Shown here piece after piece: positions 50,513-58,906 of a DNA stretch of 64,000 bases; positions within the stretch are counted from its first letter, which is position 1, and each line of letters begins with the position of its first letter. A program made the position numbers and the translations under genes. Origin of the DNA: Plantibacter sp050587525 (GTDB lineage Bacteria; Actinomycetota; Actinomycetes; Actinomycetales; Microbacteriaceae); assembly GCF_050587525.1 (NCBI RefSeq), contig NZ_JBOBFT010000001.1, forward strand, positions 558,001 through 622,000, given 5' to 3'. A model generated the notes under the pieces. That model searched no databases, was not told where the DNA came from, and was given only the letters and a program-made list of their open reading frames with translations.

Positions 50513-50622
50513 ACCCGGGCTCCACAATTCAGGACCGTTTGCACGATTCAGGACGATCGATCGGCGCGCCGTCTCGAGTCGTCCCGAATTCTGCGGATGT
50601 TCCTGAATTCTGCAACCCGGGT
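50513..50622. repeat. Family C-like imperfect inverted repeat
   Basis: Left arm ACCCGGGCTCCACAATTCAG, right arm CTGAATTCTGCAACCCGGGT, with an inner CGATTCAGGACGA / TCGTCCCGAATTCTG pair. Similar to the ACAACTCAGGAG arms at 42866. Lies between the convergent CPBP and Ig-like surface genes. Confidence 0.65.
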
Positions 50623-50658
50623 TCGGGGCGAGTGCGGTGCGAACGGTGCAGGAACGCG

Positions 50659-50694
50659 GTCGTGCCCGTGACGACGAGGCGTCACGGGCACGAC
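50659..50694. terminator. 14-bp perfect hairpin terminator of the surface protein
   Basis: GTCGTGCCCGTGAC and GTCACGGGCACGAC around an 8-nt loop, 27 bp downstream of the minus-strand surface-protein stop. Confidence 0.7.
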
Positions 50695-50720
50695 GGCACA
50701 GCAGCGGAAGAGCGACGTTC

Positions 50721-51911
50721 CTAGAAGCTGCTGCTCAATCGACGCTTGCGCACAATCAGCAGTGCAGCGCCACCGAGAGCGAGGAGCGAACCGAGGCCGA
50801 GGAAGGCATTCGTGTCGACCCCTGTCGCAGCGAGGGTCGTGCCGGATGCCGTGGGCGTCGTTCCCGGAGCGACTGCAGCGGGTGCGGCTGCGAGGATGAA
50901 GTTCACTGGCGCGGACGGAGCGGACACCGATCCGGCCCCGGTCGGATCATCCGCCTGGAATGCGATGACCGTGTACGCATCGGGAGCGAGGGCGACCGTG
51001 ACGCTCCACGTGCCGTCTGCGCCGACCGGGATGTCGTCGGAGGGGTCTGCCGGAGCGGCGGCTTCGGCTGCCGCTGCCCGCCGGTTGGGGTCCGACTCCT
51101 GGAGGAGCCTGGTCGGGACGACGAACACTCCGATATAGTCGCCGGCGATGCCGGTGCCGGTGATGGTCACCTGACCGCCGAGGACGGTCTGCCCTTCGGT
51201 CGGGCTCGTGATCACGGGAGCCGCGAGGAGGACAGCTGCGGGCAGCTGGAAGTTGACCGTCGCCTCTCCGCGACCCGCGCCACCGGTGACCTGGTTGACG
51301 TTGACCGTCTGACCGAGGGGCGCATCCGCTGAGTAGGTTCCCGTCGTGGTCCACACACCGTCCGTGACGACCGCGGCGGTGGTCCCCGGAACACGGTCGC
51401 CGGCGGCGTCGAGCACGTTGACCGTGGATCCGTCGGTTCCCGTTCCGACGAAGACGACCGTGCGGGAGTCGACGGTTTCACCTTCGGTCGGGCTGGTGAC
51501 GGAGAAGACGGGCGCGACGGTGGGAAGCGTGAAGTCGACCGGAACCTGCGGGATTCCGCTCGCTCCGAAGAGGCCGCCGACCTTGATCGACTGGGCTCGT
51601 GGCGCGTCGTCGGCGTAGGCCGGCAGCTGCACCGAGTAGTCGATCGGCTCCCCGAAGGTGCCGCCGACGTTCGTTCGGGCGAGCGGTGTGGTGCCGTCTG
51701 CCGCGTACACGATGACGGTCGAGCCGCCGAAGACGGAGCCGGTGACGGTGACGTCGCGGCTCTCGAGGGTGGAGTTCTGGGCGGGAGCGGTGACCGTGAG
51801 GCCGGCCTCCGCAGCCGAAGCGGGTGCCGCGGTGAGGACGGCGCCCCCGAGAGCGAGGGCGAGAGCGGCGGGCACGGCAAGTGCCTTCCGCCAGGACAGG
51901 TGTCGTGACAA
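50721..51911 (-). CDS. Cell-wall-anchored protein with Ig-like repeats
   Basis: 396-aa surface protein. After the signal peptide (LSRHLSWRKALAVPAALALA, cleavage near ASA-AEAG) come three Ig-like beta modules, each opening with (S/T)xxxTPTEGETV-like sequence (LTVTAPAQNSTLESRDVTVT; VTSPTEGETVDSRTVVFVGT; ITSPTEGQTVLGGQVTITGT). The C-terminus has LAATGVD, a hydrophobic span and RKRR: a LAxTG sortase signal. I use TTG 51911, with GGGGGA 9 bp upstream; no ATG in the region fits frame and signal peptide. Divergent from the FG-GAP protein. Confidence 0.8.
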   Translation of the reverse strand: MSRHLSWRKALAVPAALALALGGAVLTAAPASAAEAGLTVTAPAQNSTLESRDVTVTGSVFGGSTVIVYAADGTTPLARTNVGGTFGEPIDYSVQLPAYADDAPRAQSIKVGGLFGASGIPQVPVDFTLPTVAPVFSVTSPTEGETVDSRTVVFVGTGTDGSTVNVLDAAGDRVPGTTAAVVTDGVWTTTGTYSADAPLGQTVNVNQVTGGAGRGEATVNFQLPAAVLLAAPVITSPTEGQTVLGGQVTITGTGIAGDYIGVFVVPTRLLQESDPNRRAAAAEAAAPADPSDDIPVGADGTWSVTVALAPDAYTVIAFQADDPTGAGSVSAPSAPVNFILAAAPAAVAPGTTPTASGTTLAATGVDTNAFLGLGSLLALGGAALLIVRKRRLSSSF

Positions 51912-52371
51912 GGAAAATCCCCCATGGATAGTGGTGCGTGGAACCGCGGTCCCGAGCCCGATCGACCCCGATGGAGGTCGATGCAGTGGGAGCGGCTGAG
52001 AGCGCCCCACCGCGTGATGGGACACAACACGCCCGAAGATATCGGTCACCTGTCGGCTAGCCCAGGCCTTGTGCCGAACCAACTTTCCCGCTAGGTGTTC
52101 TTCGGAAAAACCCCAGATCAGGGAACGCTACGCCAACGTATCGTCAACCCGAATCGATGCGCCCGCTGAGACTCGGACCGCGCCGGAGTAGGCAAATCGA
52201 CTCAGGAGACGACGATGCACGCGGAATCATCCCTGCCTCACGCCATTCCCCTCCTCCGGCGCAGGCGGTCGCATAGCTGATTCACAGGTGTTGGTTAGGT
52301 TACGCTACCCTTACTCTTCGGCGCCGGTTCGGCTCCACGCGCGTCCCCCGCAGTGATTGGAAGCTCCACCC
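51912..52371. promoter_or_regulatory. 460-bp divergent promoter region of two surface-protein genes
   Basis: No open frame with coding character is apparent. The right half holds TTAGGTTACGCTACCCTTA (see separate entry). AT-rich stretches near 52140 and 52290 could be promoters; I cannot place a -10/-35 pair with confidence. Confidence 0.4.
52295..52313. promoter_or_regulatory. DtxR/IdeR-type iron-box candidate
   Basis: TTAGGTTACGCTACCCTTA matches about 16 of 19 positions of the DtxR/IdeR consensus TTAGGTTAGSCTAACCTAA, 58 bp upstream of the FG-GAP gene. Confidence 0.4.
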
Positions 52372-54168
52372 GTGTCGAAGTACTCCCGCCCCTTACTCAC
52401 CGCTGCCGTCCTGAGCGCGGTCGCGATCGGCTTCACCGGCCTCGCCGGATCGTCGCTCGCAGCCTCGGCAGCCTCGGCCGCTCCCGTCTCGAACGACGCC
52501 ACTGTGACCGGCCCGGACTCGTCGGCGTTCGGCAGCTCCATCTCCCAGATGCGATGCGATGTGAACGGCAACGGCATTCCGGACCTCGGTATCGGCACCT
52601 ACGCGACGTTCGACTTCACACCAGGCGCCACGGGAGGCTACGTCCTGCTCGACGCGGGCGATGACGTCCCGTCCGGCGACATCGAGACCCTCGATCCCGT
52701 CCGCATCATCGACACGGCCGGCACCCGCATGGGCGGCGTCGACGTGCGATGCGCGGGCGACACCAACGCGGACGGATTCGACGACCTCGTGATCGTCTCG
52801 CAGAACGCCGGCGTGTTCATCGTCTTCGGATCGGCCGATTTCGGCACGGTCGTGCTGGACGACCTCGGATCGCGAGGGCGCGCGCTCACCGGTTCCGTCA
52901 CTCGGGCGATGGGGGTCGGCGATGTCGACGGCGACGGACGCGACGAGGTCGGCGTCACCGACACGTCCGGCGACGTGACCATCCTCAGTCCGGACGTCCT
53001 CCCGGAACGTGGCGAGCTCGCCACGGCGCCGGGACCGCGGATCACAGGCAAGGGCATCGACCTCGTCTCCGTGGTCGCGGCGGGCGACGTGAACGGCGAC
53101 GGACGCGACGACCTCTACGTCGGCGCAGCATCGTGGACCGTCCCCGGTTCGAAGGGCTTCGCCACCGGTGCCGGTTGGGTGCTCACCGATGTGACCGGCG
53201 ACGTCGAAGTGGGTGCGGTCGATGTCCCCGGCTTCCGGATCGAGGGCCCGAAGCGCGGCTACGACCTGCTGGGCGGCTCCGCCGTCGGCATCGGCGACAT
53301 CAATGGTGACGGTTTCGACGACATCATGATGGGCGGCGACTCGGATGCGCCGAAGAGCGGGAGCGCCGTCATCGTGCTCGGCTCCGACCAGCGCACGACG
53401 GTGACGACCGACCCCGCCGCGACCGACGTCCCCGCAGTGAGCTCGGTCGGCACGGACGGTTCCGTGGTCCCGCGCGGCTGGTGGATCAACGGCGTCGCCT
53501 CCGACGACCACTTCGGCCACGCGGTCGGCGCAGTGCGCATGAACGGCTGGTCGATGGCGCTCGTCGGCGCGATGGACGGCTCACCGAACCCCGAGAACCC
53601 GGGCTCCGGCTATGTCGTCGCGCTCGACTCCCGCGCCCTCGTGGCCGGCAAGCTCCCGACGTCGGCATCCGGCGTCCTCAACGCTGCCGACCTGCTCGGC
53701 CAGGCGGTCGTCGGTGCGAACCTGATCGCCGGTACGGCCGAGGATCAGCACCTCGGTCGCGCGTTCGCAGACCTCACCACCGATGCGAACGGCACCGCGG
53801 TGCGATTCGCTGCCGGTGCCCCGGCCATCTTCAGCGAAGAGCTGCCGTCGGTTCGGCTCATCACCATCCAGGCCGAGCCGAACGTGCCGCCGACGACGAC
53901 GCCTCCCACCGTGCCGCCGACCACTCCCCCGACGACCGAGCCTCCGACCACGGTCCCGCCCACGACGACGGCGCCCGTGGCCCCGATCGATCCGTCGGAT
54001 CCGTCCGCAGGCGCGTCGGGCACCTCCGGCCGGTCCGGGCCCAACGGTCTGGCGACGTCCGGTGTCGAGCCGTGGGTCGGCACGGCGCTCATCGGCGGGC
54101 TCCTCGCGGTCGTCCTCGGTGCGGGCGTCGCCTTCGTCGCGCGTCGACGCACCTCAGGCGCGGAGTAA
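52372..54168 (+). CDS. FG-GAP (integrin-alpha-like) cell-wall surface protein
   Basis: 598-aa exported protein. Signal peptide about 1-37; then five or more FG-GAP units carrying Ca-binding DxDxDG loops (DVNGNGIPDLGIG, DTNADGFDDLVIV, DVDGDGRDEVGV, DVNGDGRDDLYVG, DINGDGFDDIMMG), expected to form a beta-propeller. A Thr/Pro-rich spacer (PPTTTPPTVPPTTPPTTEPP) and a C-terminal LATSGVE, hydrophobic span and RRR tail suggest wall anchoring, although LATSG departs from LAxTG. GTG 52372 is the likely start; a TTG 15 bp upstream is an alternative. Possible adhesion role. Confidence 0.8.
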   Translation: MSKYSRPLLTAAVLSAVAIGFTGLAGSSLAASAASAAPVSNDATVTGPDSSAFGSSISQMRCDVNGNGIPDLGIGTYATFDFTPGATGGYVLLDAGDDVPSGDIETLDPVRIIDTAGTRMGGVDVRCAGDTNADGFDDLVIVSQNAGVFIVFGSADFGTVVLDDLGSRGRALTGSVTRAMGVGDVDGDGRDEVGVTDTSGDVTILSPDVLPERGELATAPGPRITGKGIDLVSVVAAGDVNGDGRDDLYVGAASWTVPGSKGFATGAGWVLTDVTGDVEVGAVDVPGFRIEGPKRGYDLLGGSAVGIGDINGDGFDDIMMGGDSDAPKSGSAVIVLGSDQRTTVTTDPAATDVPAVSSVGTDGSVVPRGWWINGVASDDHFGHAVGAVRMNGWSMALVGAMDGSPNPENPGSGYVVALDSRALVAGKLPTSASGVLNAADLLGQAVVGANLIAGTAEDQHLGRAFADLTTDANGTAVRFAAGAPAIFSEELPSVRLITIQAEPNVPPTTTPPTVPPTTPPTTEPPTTVPPTTTAPVAPIDPSDPSAGASGTSGRSGPNGLATSGVEPWVGTALIGGLLAVVLGAGVAFVARRRTSGAE

Positions 54169-54194
54169 GCGGAGTAAGTAAGGAACAGCACCTC

Positions 54195-54264
54195 GGGAGG
54201 GGAACCGCACGACAGAAGGACCGTTCACTCGAACGCGTCCTCCGGTCGCGCGGTTCCCCTTCTC
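54195..54264. repeat. Family A inverted repeat (copy 8)
   Basis: GGGAGGGGAACCGCACGACA, GAAGGACC, spacer, GCGTCCTCCGGTCGCGCGG then TTCCCCTTCTCT; the right arm keeps GCGCGGTTC. Terminator of the FG-GAP gene. Confidence 0.75.
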
Positions 54265-54345
54265 TCGCGCGGGCACGCCACGATTTGACCTCAAGTCGAC
54301 GTGAGGTTTTACCGTGGAGGGCATGACCCGAACGAGAGAGTGCCG

Positions 54346-54672
54346 ATGACCTACGTGATCGCCCTGCCGTGCGTCGATCTCAAGGACCGCGCGTGCATCG
54401 ACGAATGTCCCGTCGACTGCATCTACGAGGGTGAACGCTCGCTCTACATCCACCCCGACGAATGCGTCGACTGCGGTGCGTGCGAGCCGGTCTGCCCCGT
54501 CGAAGCCATCTACTACGAGGATGACCTCCCCGAGGAATGGGCCGACTACTACAAGGCCAACGTGGAGTTCTTCGACGAGATCGGATCACCCGGCGGCGCG
54601 GCGCGGACGGGTGTCATCCAGCGCGACCACCCGCTCATCGCGGCGCTCCCGCCCCAGGAACACGACCTCTAG
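54346..54672 (+). CDS. fdxA: 7Fe ferredoxin (FdxA type)
   Basis: 108-aa electron carrier with one 3Fe-4S and one 4Fe-4S cluster. The first motif is CIDECPVDC, with the early extra Cys in LPCVDLKDRACIDE, and the second CVDCGACEPVCP; the long C-terminus (WADYYKANVEFFDEIGSPGG) is typical of actinobacterial FdxA. ATG 54346 was chosen from homologous MTYVIA starts; the frame is open further upstream without family match. Followed by a rho-independent terminator. Last gene of the GC-rich backbone before the island. Confidence 0.92.
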   Translation: MTYVIALPCVDLKDRACIDECPVDCIYEGERSLYIHPDECVDCGACEPVCPVEAIYYEDDLPEEWADYYKANVEFFDEIGSPGGAARTGVIQRDHPLIAALPPQEHDL

Positions 54673-54749
54673 CCCGAGCTTCGAGTAGTCCGGGCTTCGA
54701 TGCCGCCGAGTCGAGAACGCGCCAGGCGACGCAGCACACCCCTACAACG

Positions 54750-54781
54750 CAGAAGGCCCCCGATTCCTCGGGGGCCTTCTG
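54750..54781 (+). terminator. Intrinsic terminator of fdxA
   Basis: GCAGAAGGCCCCCGATTCCT then CGGGGGCCTTCTGTTC: 11-bp GC stem, 6-nt loop and short T-rich tail, about 80 bp after the stop. Confidence 0.85.
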
Positions 54782-55425
54782 TTCACATCCGGTGGGGAGA
54801 TCGCGAAACTCATCTGGGCTCTACTTTCCGCGGGTCTCAGACCGCCGGTTTTCCGCAGATCCTCCGCTAAGGATCGAGAATTCCTCTCGAGACAAATGCA
54901 TGTACGCGACTAGGTTCCTCACAGCGCCTATCGAGTGGATAGCGTGCAGGCGCCCACGCGTGCTCCAGTCACCTCGTCTCGGGTAACGTGGCTCGTCGCC
55001 GAAGGGTCGCGCGGCCGCACTGCCGTCGGGCGAGTAGCGCCACTAAAGTTGCCTACCAGACCGGCAGAGTGGGATACGGAGGAGGTTTTCGGACGTCCCT
55101 CGAATCTCAGCGAAATGAGGAAGTCCGTCGCGCCGTCGATTGCTCAAGGACGCTCTCGCGACCCTCGACACTGTGGTGCCGCCAGCCGTCGCGCACGGCG
55201 CAGGCTACGGAGAACGTCTGGCAGGCGACATACACGTCTCGTAGCCAATCGCATATGAGACGGTTGGGTTACGAGACCCTCGTGGCGCGCCCGGCCACCA
55301 TTCCTTGCCTTCTCCGTCGTGGCGTGCACAAGGTCCAGCGTGCGGTTCGCTCAACCGTAAAGAGAGCGATAGGGTGCTCACTGTACTGTCGACCAGCGGA
55401 GGCGCCACGCTCAAGGGGATGACGA
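54782..55425. other. 644-bp non-coding left part of the island
   Basis: No open frame with recognisable coding character or ribosome site is apparent. Base composition drifts to lower GC. Likely the left boundary region of the accessory island; I see no tRNA gene and no duplicated attachment site that I can confirm by eye. Confidence 0.5.
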
Positions 55426-57210
55426 ATGCACACGTTGACGGGGAAACGAGTAGCCAAGTTCGCGAGGGACTTCGGATTCGACGGCAGCGAGCCGGAGCAG
55501 TTCGAGCGCTATGTCGCTGCCAACTACCTCTTCCCGTATGTGCGTGACAATGTCGAGCAGATCGAGCGATCCGTTCTTGGAGGAGGCAGCGACGAGGGCA
55601 TCGATATCGCGGTCGTCGTGGTCAATGGGCAGATCGTCTTCGAGCCCTCTGAGATTGATGACCTAATAGTCGATCAGGCTTCAAATTCCGCCCGGGTGAT
55701 CTTCATCCAAGCGAAGACTAGCGAGTCCTACGACTCTAAGCTGATCGCGAAGTTCCTCCACGGTATCGAGACTGTAACCAAGTACGCAATCAAGCCGAAA
55801 AGCCTCAATCTTCCGGCGCCGCTAGTCGACCTCGCCAACCTCATCGACCGAATCGCGGAGAGCGGTGACAAGTTCCAGGACACGCGGATTCCATGCGAGT
55901 TGTACTACGTGACGACCAGCTCGAACGACGGCGAGAGCGCGCGCAAGGAACTGCAGGTTTCACAAGCGATCGCCCGCATTCAAGACCTCGGTATCTACTC
56001 GGAGAACCTGCAACTTCGGACGCACGGTCACGATGCTCTGGCCGCCAAGCTCAAAGAGCGCCATGGGCCGCAGAATGTTCGATTCACCTTCGAGAAGCGG
56101 CAGACCATACCTGCCACGGACCGAGTAAGCGAGGCGTACATTGGTCTAATTTCTGGTGCTGAGGCAATGAAGTTACTGGCAGACGACGTCGGCAACATGC
56201 GCCCCGGCATCTTCGATGACAACGTTCGCCTTGACCTCGGCAACCACAACCCCGTCAACACCCGAATCATCGGCACACTTCAAAGCGCCGACCGAGAGCA
56301 TTTCCCTTTCCTGAACAACGGCCTGACCATCATCGCCACCGCACTGCGCGGTTCTGGAGACAGGTTCTTCATTTCTGGCTACCAGGTCGTCAACGGAGGT
56401 CAGACAAGTCATCAGTTGGTTCGTTGGGCGGCGAGCGATGCGGTGAAGTCTGATCCGAAGTTACTGGAAGAGCTTTGGATTCCAGTCAAGATCGTTAGCT
56501 CGAGCGACCCGGGAGTGCGCACCAGCGTGGCCATCGCAACCAACTTGCAAACACCCATCGGCTCGGCCGATATCCAAGCAAGTTCGCAAGTGGCTAAGAA
56601 TGTCGAAGAGTATTTTGGGCAGTCGGGCATCGATGGCCTCCGGTACCTGCGGCAGAATCAGGGGTCCGCTCTCGACTTCCCCCGGACCAGGGTTGTGACC
56701 ACTCCAGAACTCAACCGCGCCGTCGCCGCAGTCTTGTTCGGAGATTCATCGCGCGCCATCGGCTCACCCAAGGAACTCGAAGCCGAAGGCTCGTTCGTGT
56801 GGGGCGATTACCCCGTCGAAGCATTCTATTACGCGGCTTGGATCCTCTACCGCGTCGATCGCTTTTTCGCTCGAACGCCCGAGTCGAGCACTCTAAAGGC
56901 TGCAAAATACCATATCGCCATGATGGTTTCTGCGCTGGTCAACTCGGAAATTGTCCCGATCTTCGAAAGTGCGGACCTTGATGATGCGAGTAGGCGATTG
57001 AAGATGCCCAAGAAGCTGAGCTATAAAGTTTCTGTCCAAGTCTTCGCCGACAAAATCGAGTCAGCGATCGTGACGGCCGTTGAACTCGCAGCCGAGCAAT
57101 TTCAGGCAGTCCTAGATGAGGGCAGAAGCCTGCGGAAGGACGATGTACGCAGCCGCCGCAGCCAGGAGGCGTTGCTCCAGAGAGCGATGGCCTCGAGCGC
57201 GAATTCGTGA
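55426..57210 (+). CDS. AIPR-family candidate phage-defence protein with Mrr-like nuclease N-terminus
   Basis: 594-aa protein. Residues 48-100 look like a PD-(D/E)xK nuclease: GGGSDEGIDIAVV with D60, then VIFIQAKTSES with Q95 and K97, the QxK of Mrr-type restriction enzymes. The AIPR (abortive infection phage resistance, PF10592) core follows at about 290-335: FLNNGLTIIATAL and ISGYQVVNGGQTSHQLVRWA. The rest is helical. AAGGGG lies 8 bp before ATG 55426. The codon use is less GC-biased than the backbone. Stands alone at the left of the island. Nuclease-based abortive infection or methyl-dependent restriction is inferred; no methyltransferase is nearby. Confidence 0.78.
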   Translation: MHTLTGKRVAKFARDFGFDGSEPEQFERYVAANYLFPYVRDNVEQIERSVLGGGSDEGIDIAVVVVNGQIVFEPSEIDDLIVDQASNSARVIFIQAKTSESYDSKLIAKFLHGIETVTKYAIKPKSLNLPAPLVDLANLIDRIAESGDKFQDTRIPCELYYVTTSSNDGESARKELQVSQAIARIQDLGIYSENLQLRTHGHDALAAKLKERHGPQNVRFTFEKRQTIPATDRVSEAYIGLISGAEAMKLLADDVGNMRPGIFDDNVRLDLGNHNPVNTRIIGTLQSADREHFPFLNNGLTIIATALRGSGDRFFISGYQVVNGGQTSHQLVRWAASDAVKSDPKLLEELWIPVKIVSSSDPGVRTSVAIATNLQTPIGSADIQASSQVAKNVEEYFGQSGIDGLRYLRQNQGSALDFPRTRVVTTPELNRAVAAVLFGDSSRAIGSPKELEAEGSFVWGDYPVEAFYYAAWILYRVDRFFARTPESSTLKAAKYHIAMMVSALVNSEIVPIFESADLDDASRRLKMPKKLSYKVSVQVFADKIESAIVTAVELAAEQFQAVLDEGRSLRKDDVRSRRSQEALLQRAMASSANS

Positions 57211-57414
57211 AGATGCGCGTCGACTACGCCGTTCCAGATCCTCACAACACGTTCGGCTGGCGCTGGCCGGGAACAGCCAACACCCGGCCCGCGTAGATGC
57301 ATGATGTGGGCGACGGATGCCTCTCGTATCTCTAGGGATACGAGTCATCTCGTCGGGCCATTCCCCCGTGGCTCTCAACTAGCACGATTCCGCCGACACG
57401 CGATTCTCACAACC

Positions 57415-57470
57415 ATGTGTCGCAACTGGTGGTGCGCCGTCGACTCATCACCGTTAGTTGCGAGACACAT
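57415..57470. repeat. Inverted repeat upstream of the recombinase (possible recombination site)
   Basis: ATGTGTCGCAACT at 57415 and AGTTGCGAGACACAT at 57456 are inverted arms with a 2-nt bulge; the flanks ACCA/TGGT extend it. It lies immediately before the serine recombinase start, where res or crossover sites of resolvases and invertases are found. Confidence 0.6.
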
Positions 57471-57482
57471 TTGGTAGAAGGC

Positions 57483-58091
57483 ATGTCCAAGCTCATCGGG
57501 TACGCACGCGTCTCCGCCACCCGGCAAACCACCGACCGGCAAGAAGCCGACCTGCTCGCCGTCGGCGTCCGCCGCGACGACCTCTACGTCGGCCGCGAGG
57601 CCTCCGGCGTCTGCGCCTCCCGACCCGAGTTCGACCGGCCCATCAGCGCCCTCGAGCACGGCGACACCCTGGTGATCGCGACCCTGGATCGGTTGGGCCG
57701 GTCGACGCAGAACATGCTCGCCTTCGCCGAGACCCTCCGCACCTGCGGCGCCGGCCTGCGCGTACTGAACGTCGGCGGCGGGGACGTCGACACCACCACA
57801 CCGATGGGATCCATGGTGTTCACCGTCATGGCAGCGCTGGCACAAATGGAACTCGACATCAGCCGCGAACGCATCACCGACTCTGTCAACAAACGCCGCG
57901 CCTAAGGTCTGGACCTCGGCAGCCGCCGTCAAGCATTCACCGACGGTCAAATCCGCAACGCAATCAGACTCATCGACGCCGGCCAACCAGCCGCGCACGT
58001 CGCGAGGGATCTCGGCATGTCACGCGCGACCCTCTACCGACGCATCCGCGCCACCCAAACAAGAGCACGTGTCGCATCAACGACACGCTGA
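57483..58091 (+). pseudogene. Serine recombinase (resolvase/invertase) interrupted by an in-frame stop
   Basis: Catalytic domain intact (MSKLIGYARVSATRQTTDRQ with the nucleophile Ser in RVS; LDRLGRSTQNML; MAALAQMELDISRERI). At codon 141 a TAA (57903-57905) ends the frame after NKRRA, but the same frame continues for 61 codons (GLDLGSRRQAFTDGQIRNAI, GQPAAHVARDLGMSRATLYR, then RIR) to TGA at 58089-58091. This is exactly the missing Hin-type C-terminal HTH. The linker normally reads RRAxGLDLG, so a single nonsense change explains it. The truncated 140-aa product lacks DNA-binding specificity. The gene itself is GC-rich, unlike its neighbours. Confidence 0.85.
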
Positions 58092-58516
58092 CGCCGTCAC
58101 ATGCGGGTCGTTGGTGATCAAATGACGACTCAAAGCCTAGCTGTCTGAGAGAACGGAAGCATACAGTCTCCGCTTCACTTAAGCGCTCCCAGCTCGACAA
58201 CGCCGGATTCTCCGGTGTCCTACGTCATTTTCCACGTCCGCATAATGGCCGACTTTCGAGATCGCGGTCGCGCCTACTATGCTGTTGTGCATCGCTCTTG
58301 ATCCAGTGGTTTCGCTGGTCGCAGCATTGAAGCGAAGTATTGGGACTTCTGGGGGGATATCCAAAATCGCGGTCACGATCGGCTCCTAGCCGCGCTGAGG
58401 AACGTATGCTTTTTGCGTAGTTCTTTGGCGCACCTGCATCACGCGCTCGCGGCCAGAGCGTGACGCGTCGGGCCATTCGTGTGCCGTTTCACATTATGAA
58501 CACATATAGGGGAATG
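58092..58516. other. Non-coding region before the bacteriocin gene
   Basis: 425 bp without a supported gene. The last 40 bp hold a probable promoter (TTTCACATTATGAACACATA then TAGGGG, with CATATA as a candidate -10) leading to the bacteriocin start. Confidence 0.45.
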
Positions 58517-58825
58517 ATGAAGTTCAAAAACAAAGCACTTGCTGGGGTTCTACTCGCGGGCGTGTTGTCGGTCGGCGCCCTAGCCGTCGCGGCTCCCGCA
58601 AACGCGACCAACGTCAACGTGGAGGGGGGCAACTGGGACTACGGCGTCGCGGGCTACCCTGGCACGACGTGGTCGAACTACCTGCACCCGTCCAAGACGC
58701 ACCGCGCGACCGCGTGCAACTCGAGCTTCTGCGACAGGTCGCCAGACGCTCGCGGCGGTGTCCGCGCGTACTCCTCGGTCGCTGCGAGCATCAACGGCAA
58801 CGCAGCCTACTACTACAACTACTAG
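58517..58825 (+). CDS. Lactococcin-972-family bacteriocin precursor
   Basis: 102-aa precursor. Signal peptide 1-31 (MKFKNKALAGVLLAGVLSVG, ending AAPANA) would be removed by signal peptidase; the mature peptide starts TNVNVEGGNWDYGV. Lcn972 hallmarks are present: VEGGxWxYGV, SNYLHPSKTHRATA, GGVRAYSSVAA and the terminal GNAAYYYNY. Two cysteines (ACNSSFCD) could form a disulfide absent from the lactococcal peptide. Lcn972 binds lipid II and blocks septum formation. AGGGGA sits 4 bp before ATG 58517 (ATG 58514 adjacent). First gene of the 58.5-62.3 kb set. Confidence 0.88.
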   Translation: MKFKNKALAGVLLAGVLSVGALAVAAPANATNVNVEGGNWDYGVAGYPGTTWSNYLHPSKTHRATACNSSFCDRSPDARGGVRAYSSVAASINGNAAYYYNY

Positions 58826-58906
58826 GCCAACGCGGGCGTGTGGGGGCACTGAAGTGCCGCCCACGCGCCCGCTCTTCAGGGCGGCCAAGGCAAACGGAAG
58901 ACAGTC

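Noticed and set aside
48137..50527. 796-codon minus-strand open frame opposite SGNH and CPBP genes
   Set aside because: Runs through two genes and a repeat with antisense-type composition; no family match.
54782..55425. tRNA gene or attachment site at the island's left border
   Set aside because: No cloverleaf or terminal CCA-type arm could be found, and no duplicated sequence at the right border.
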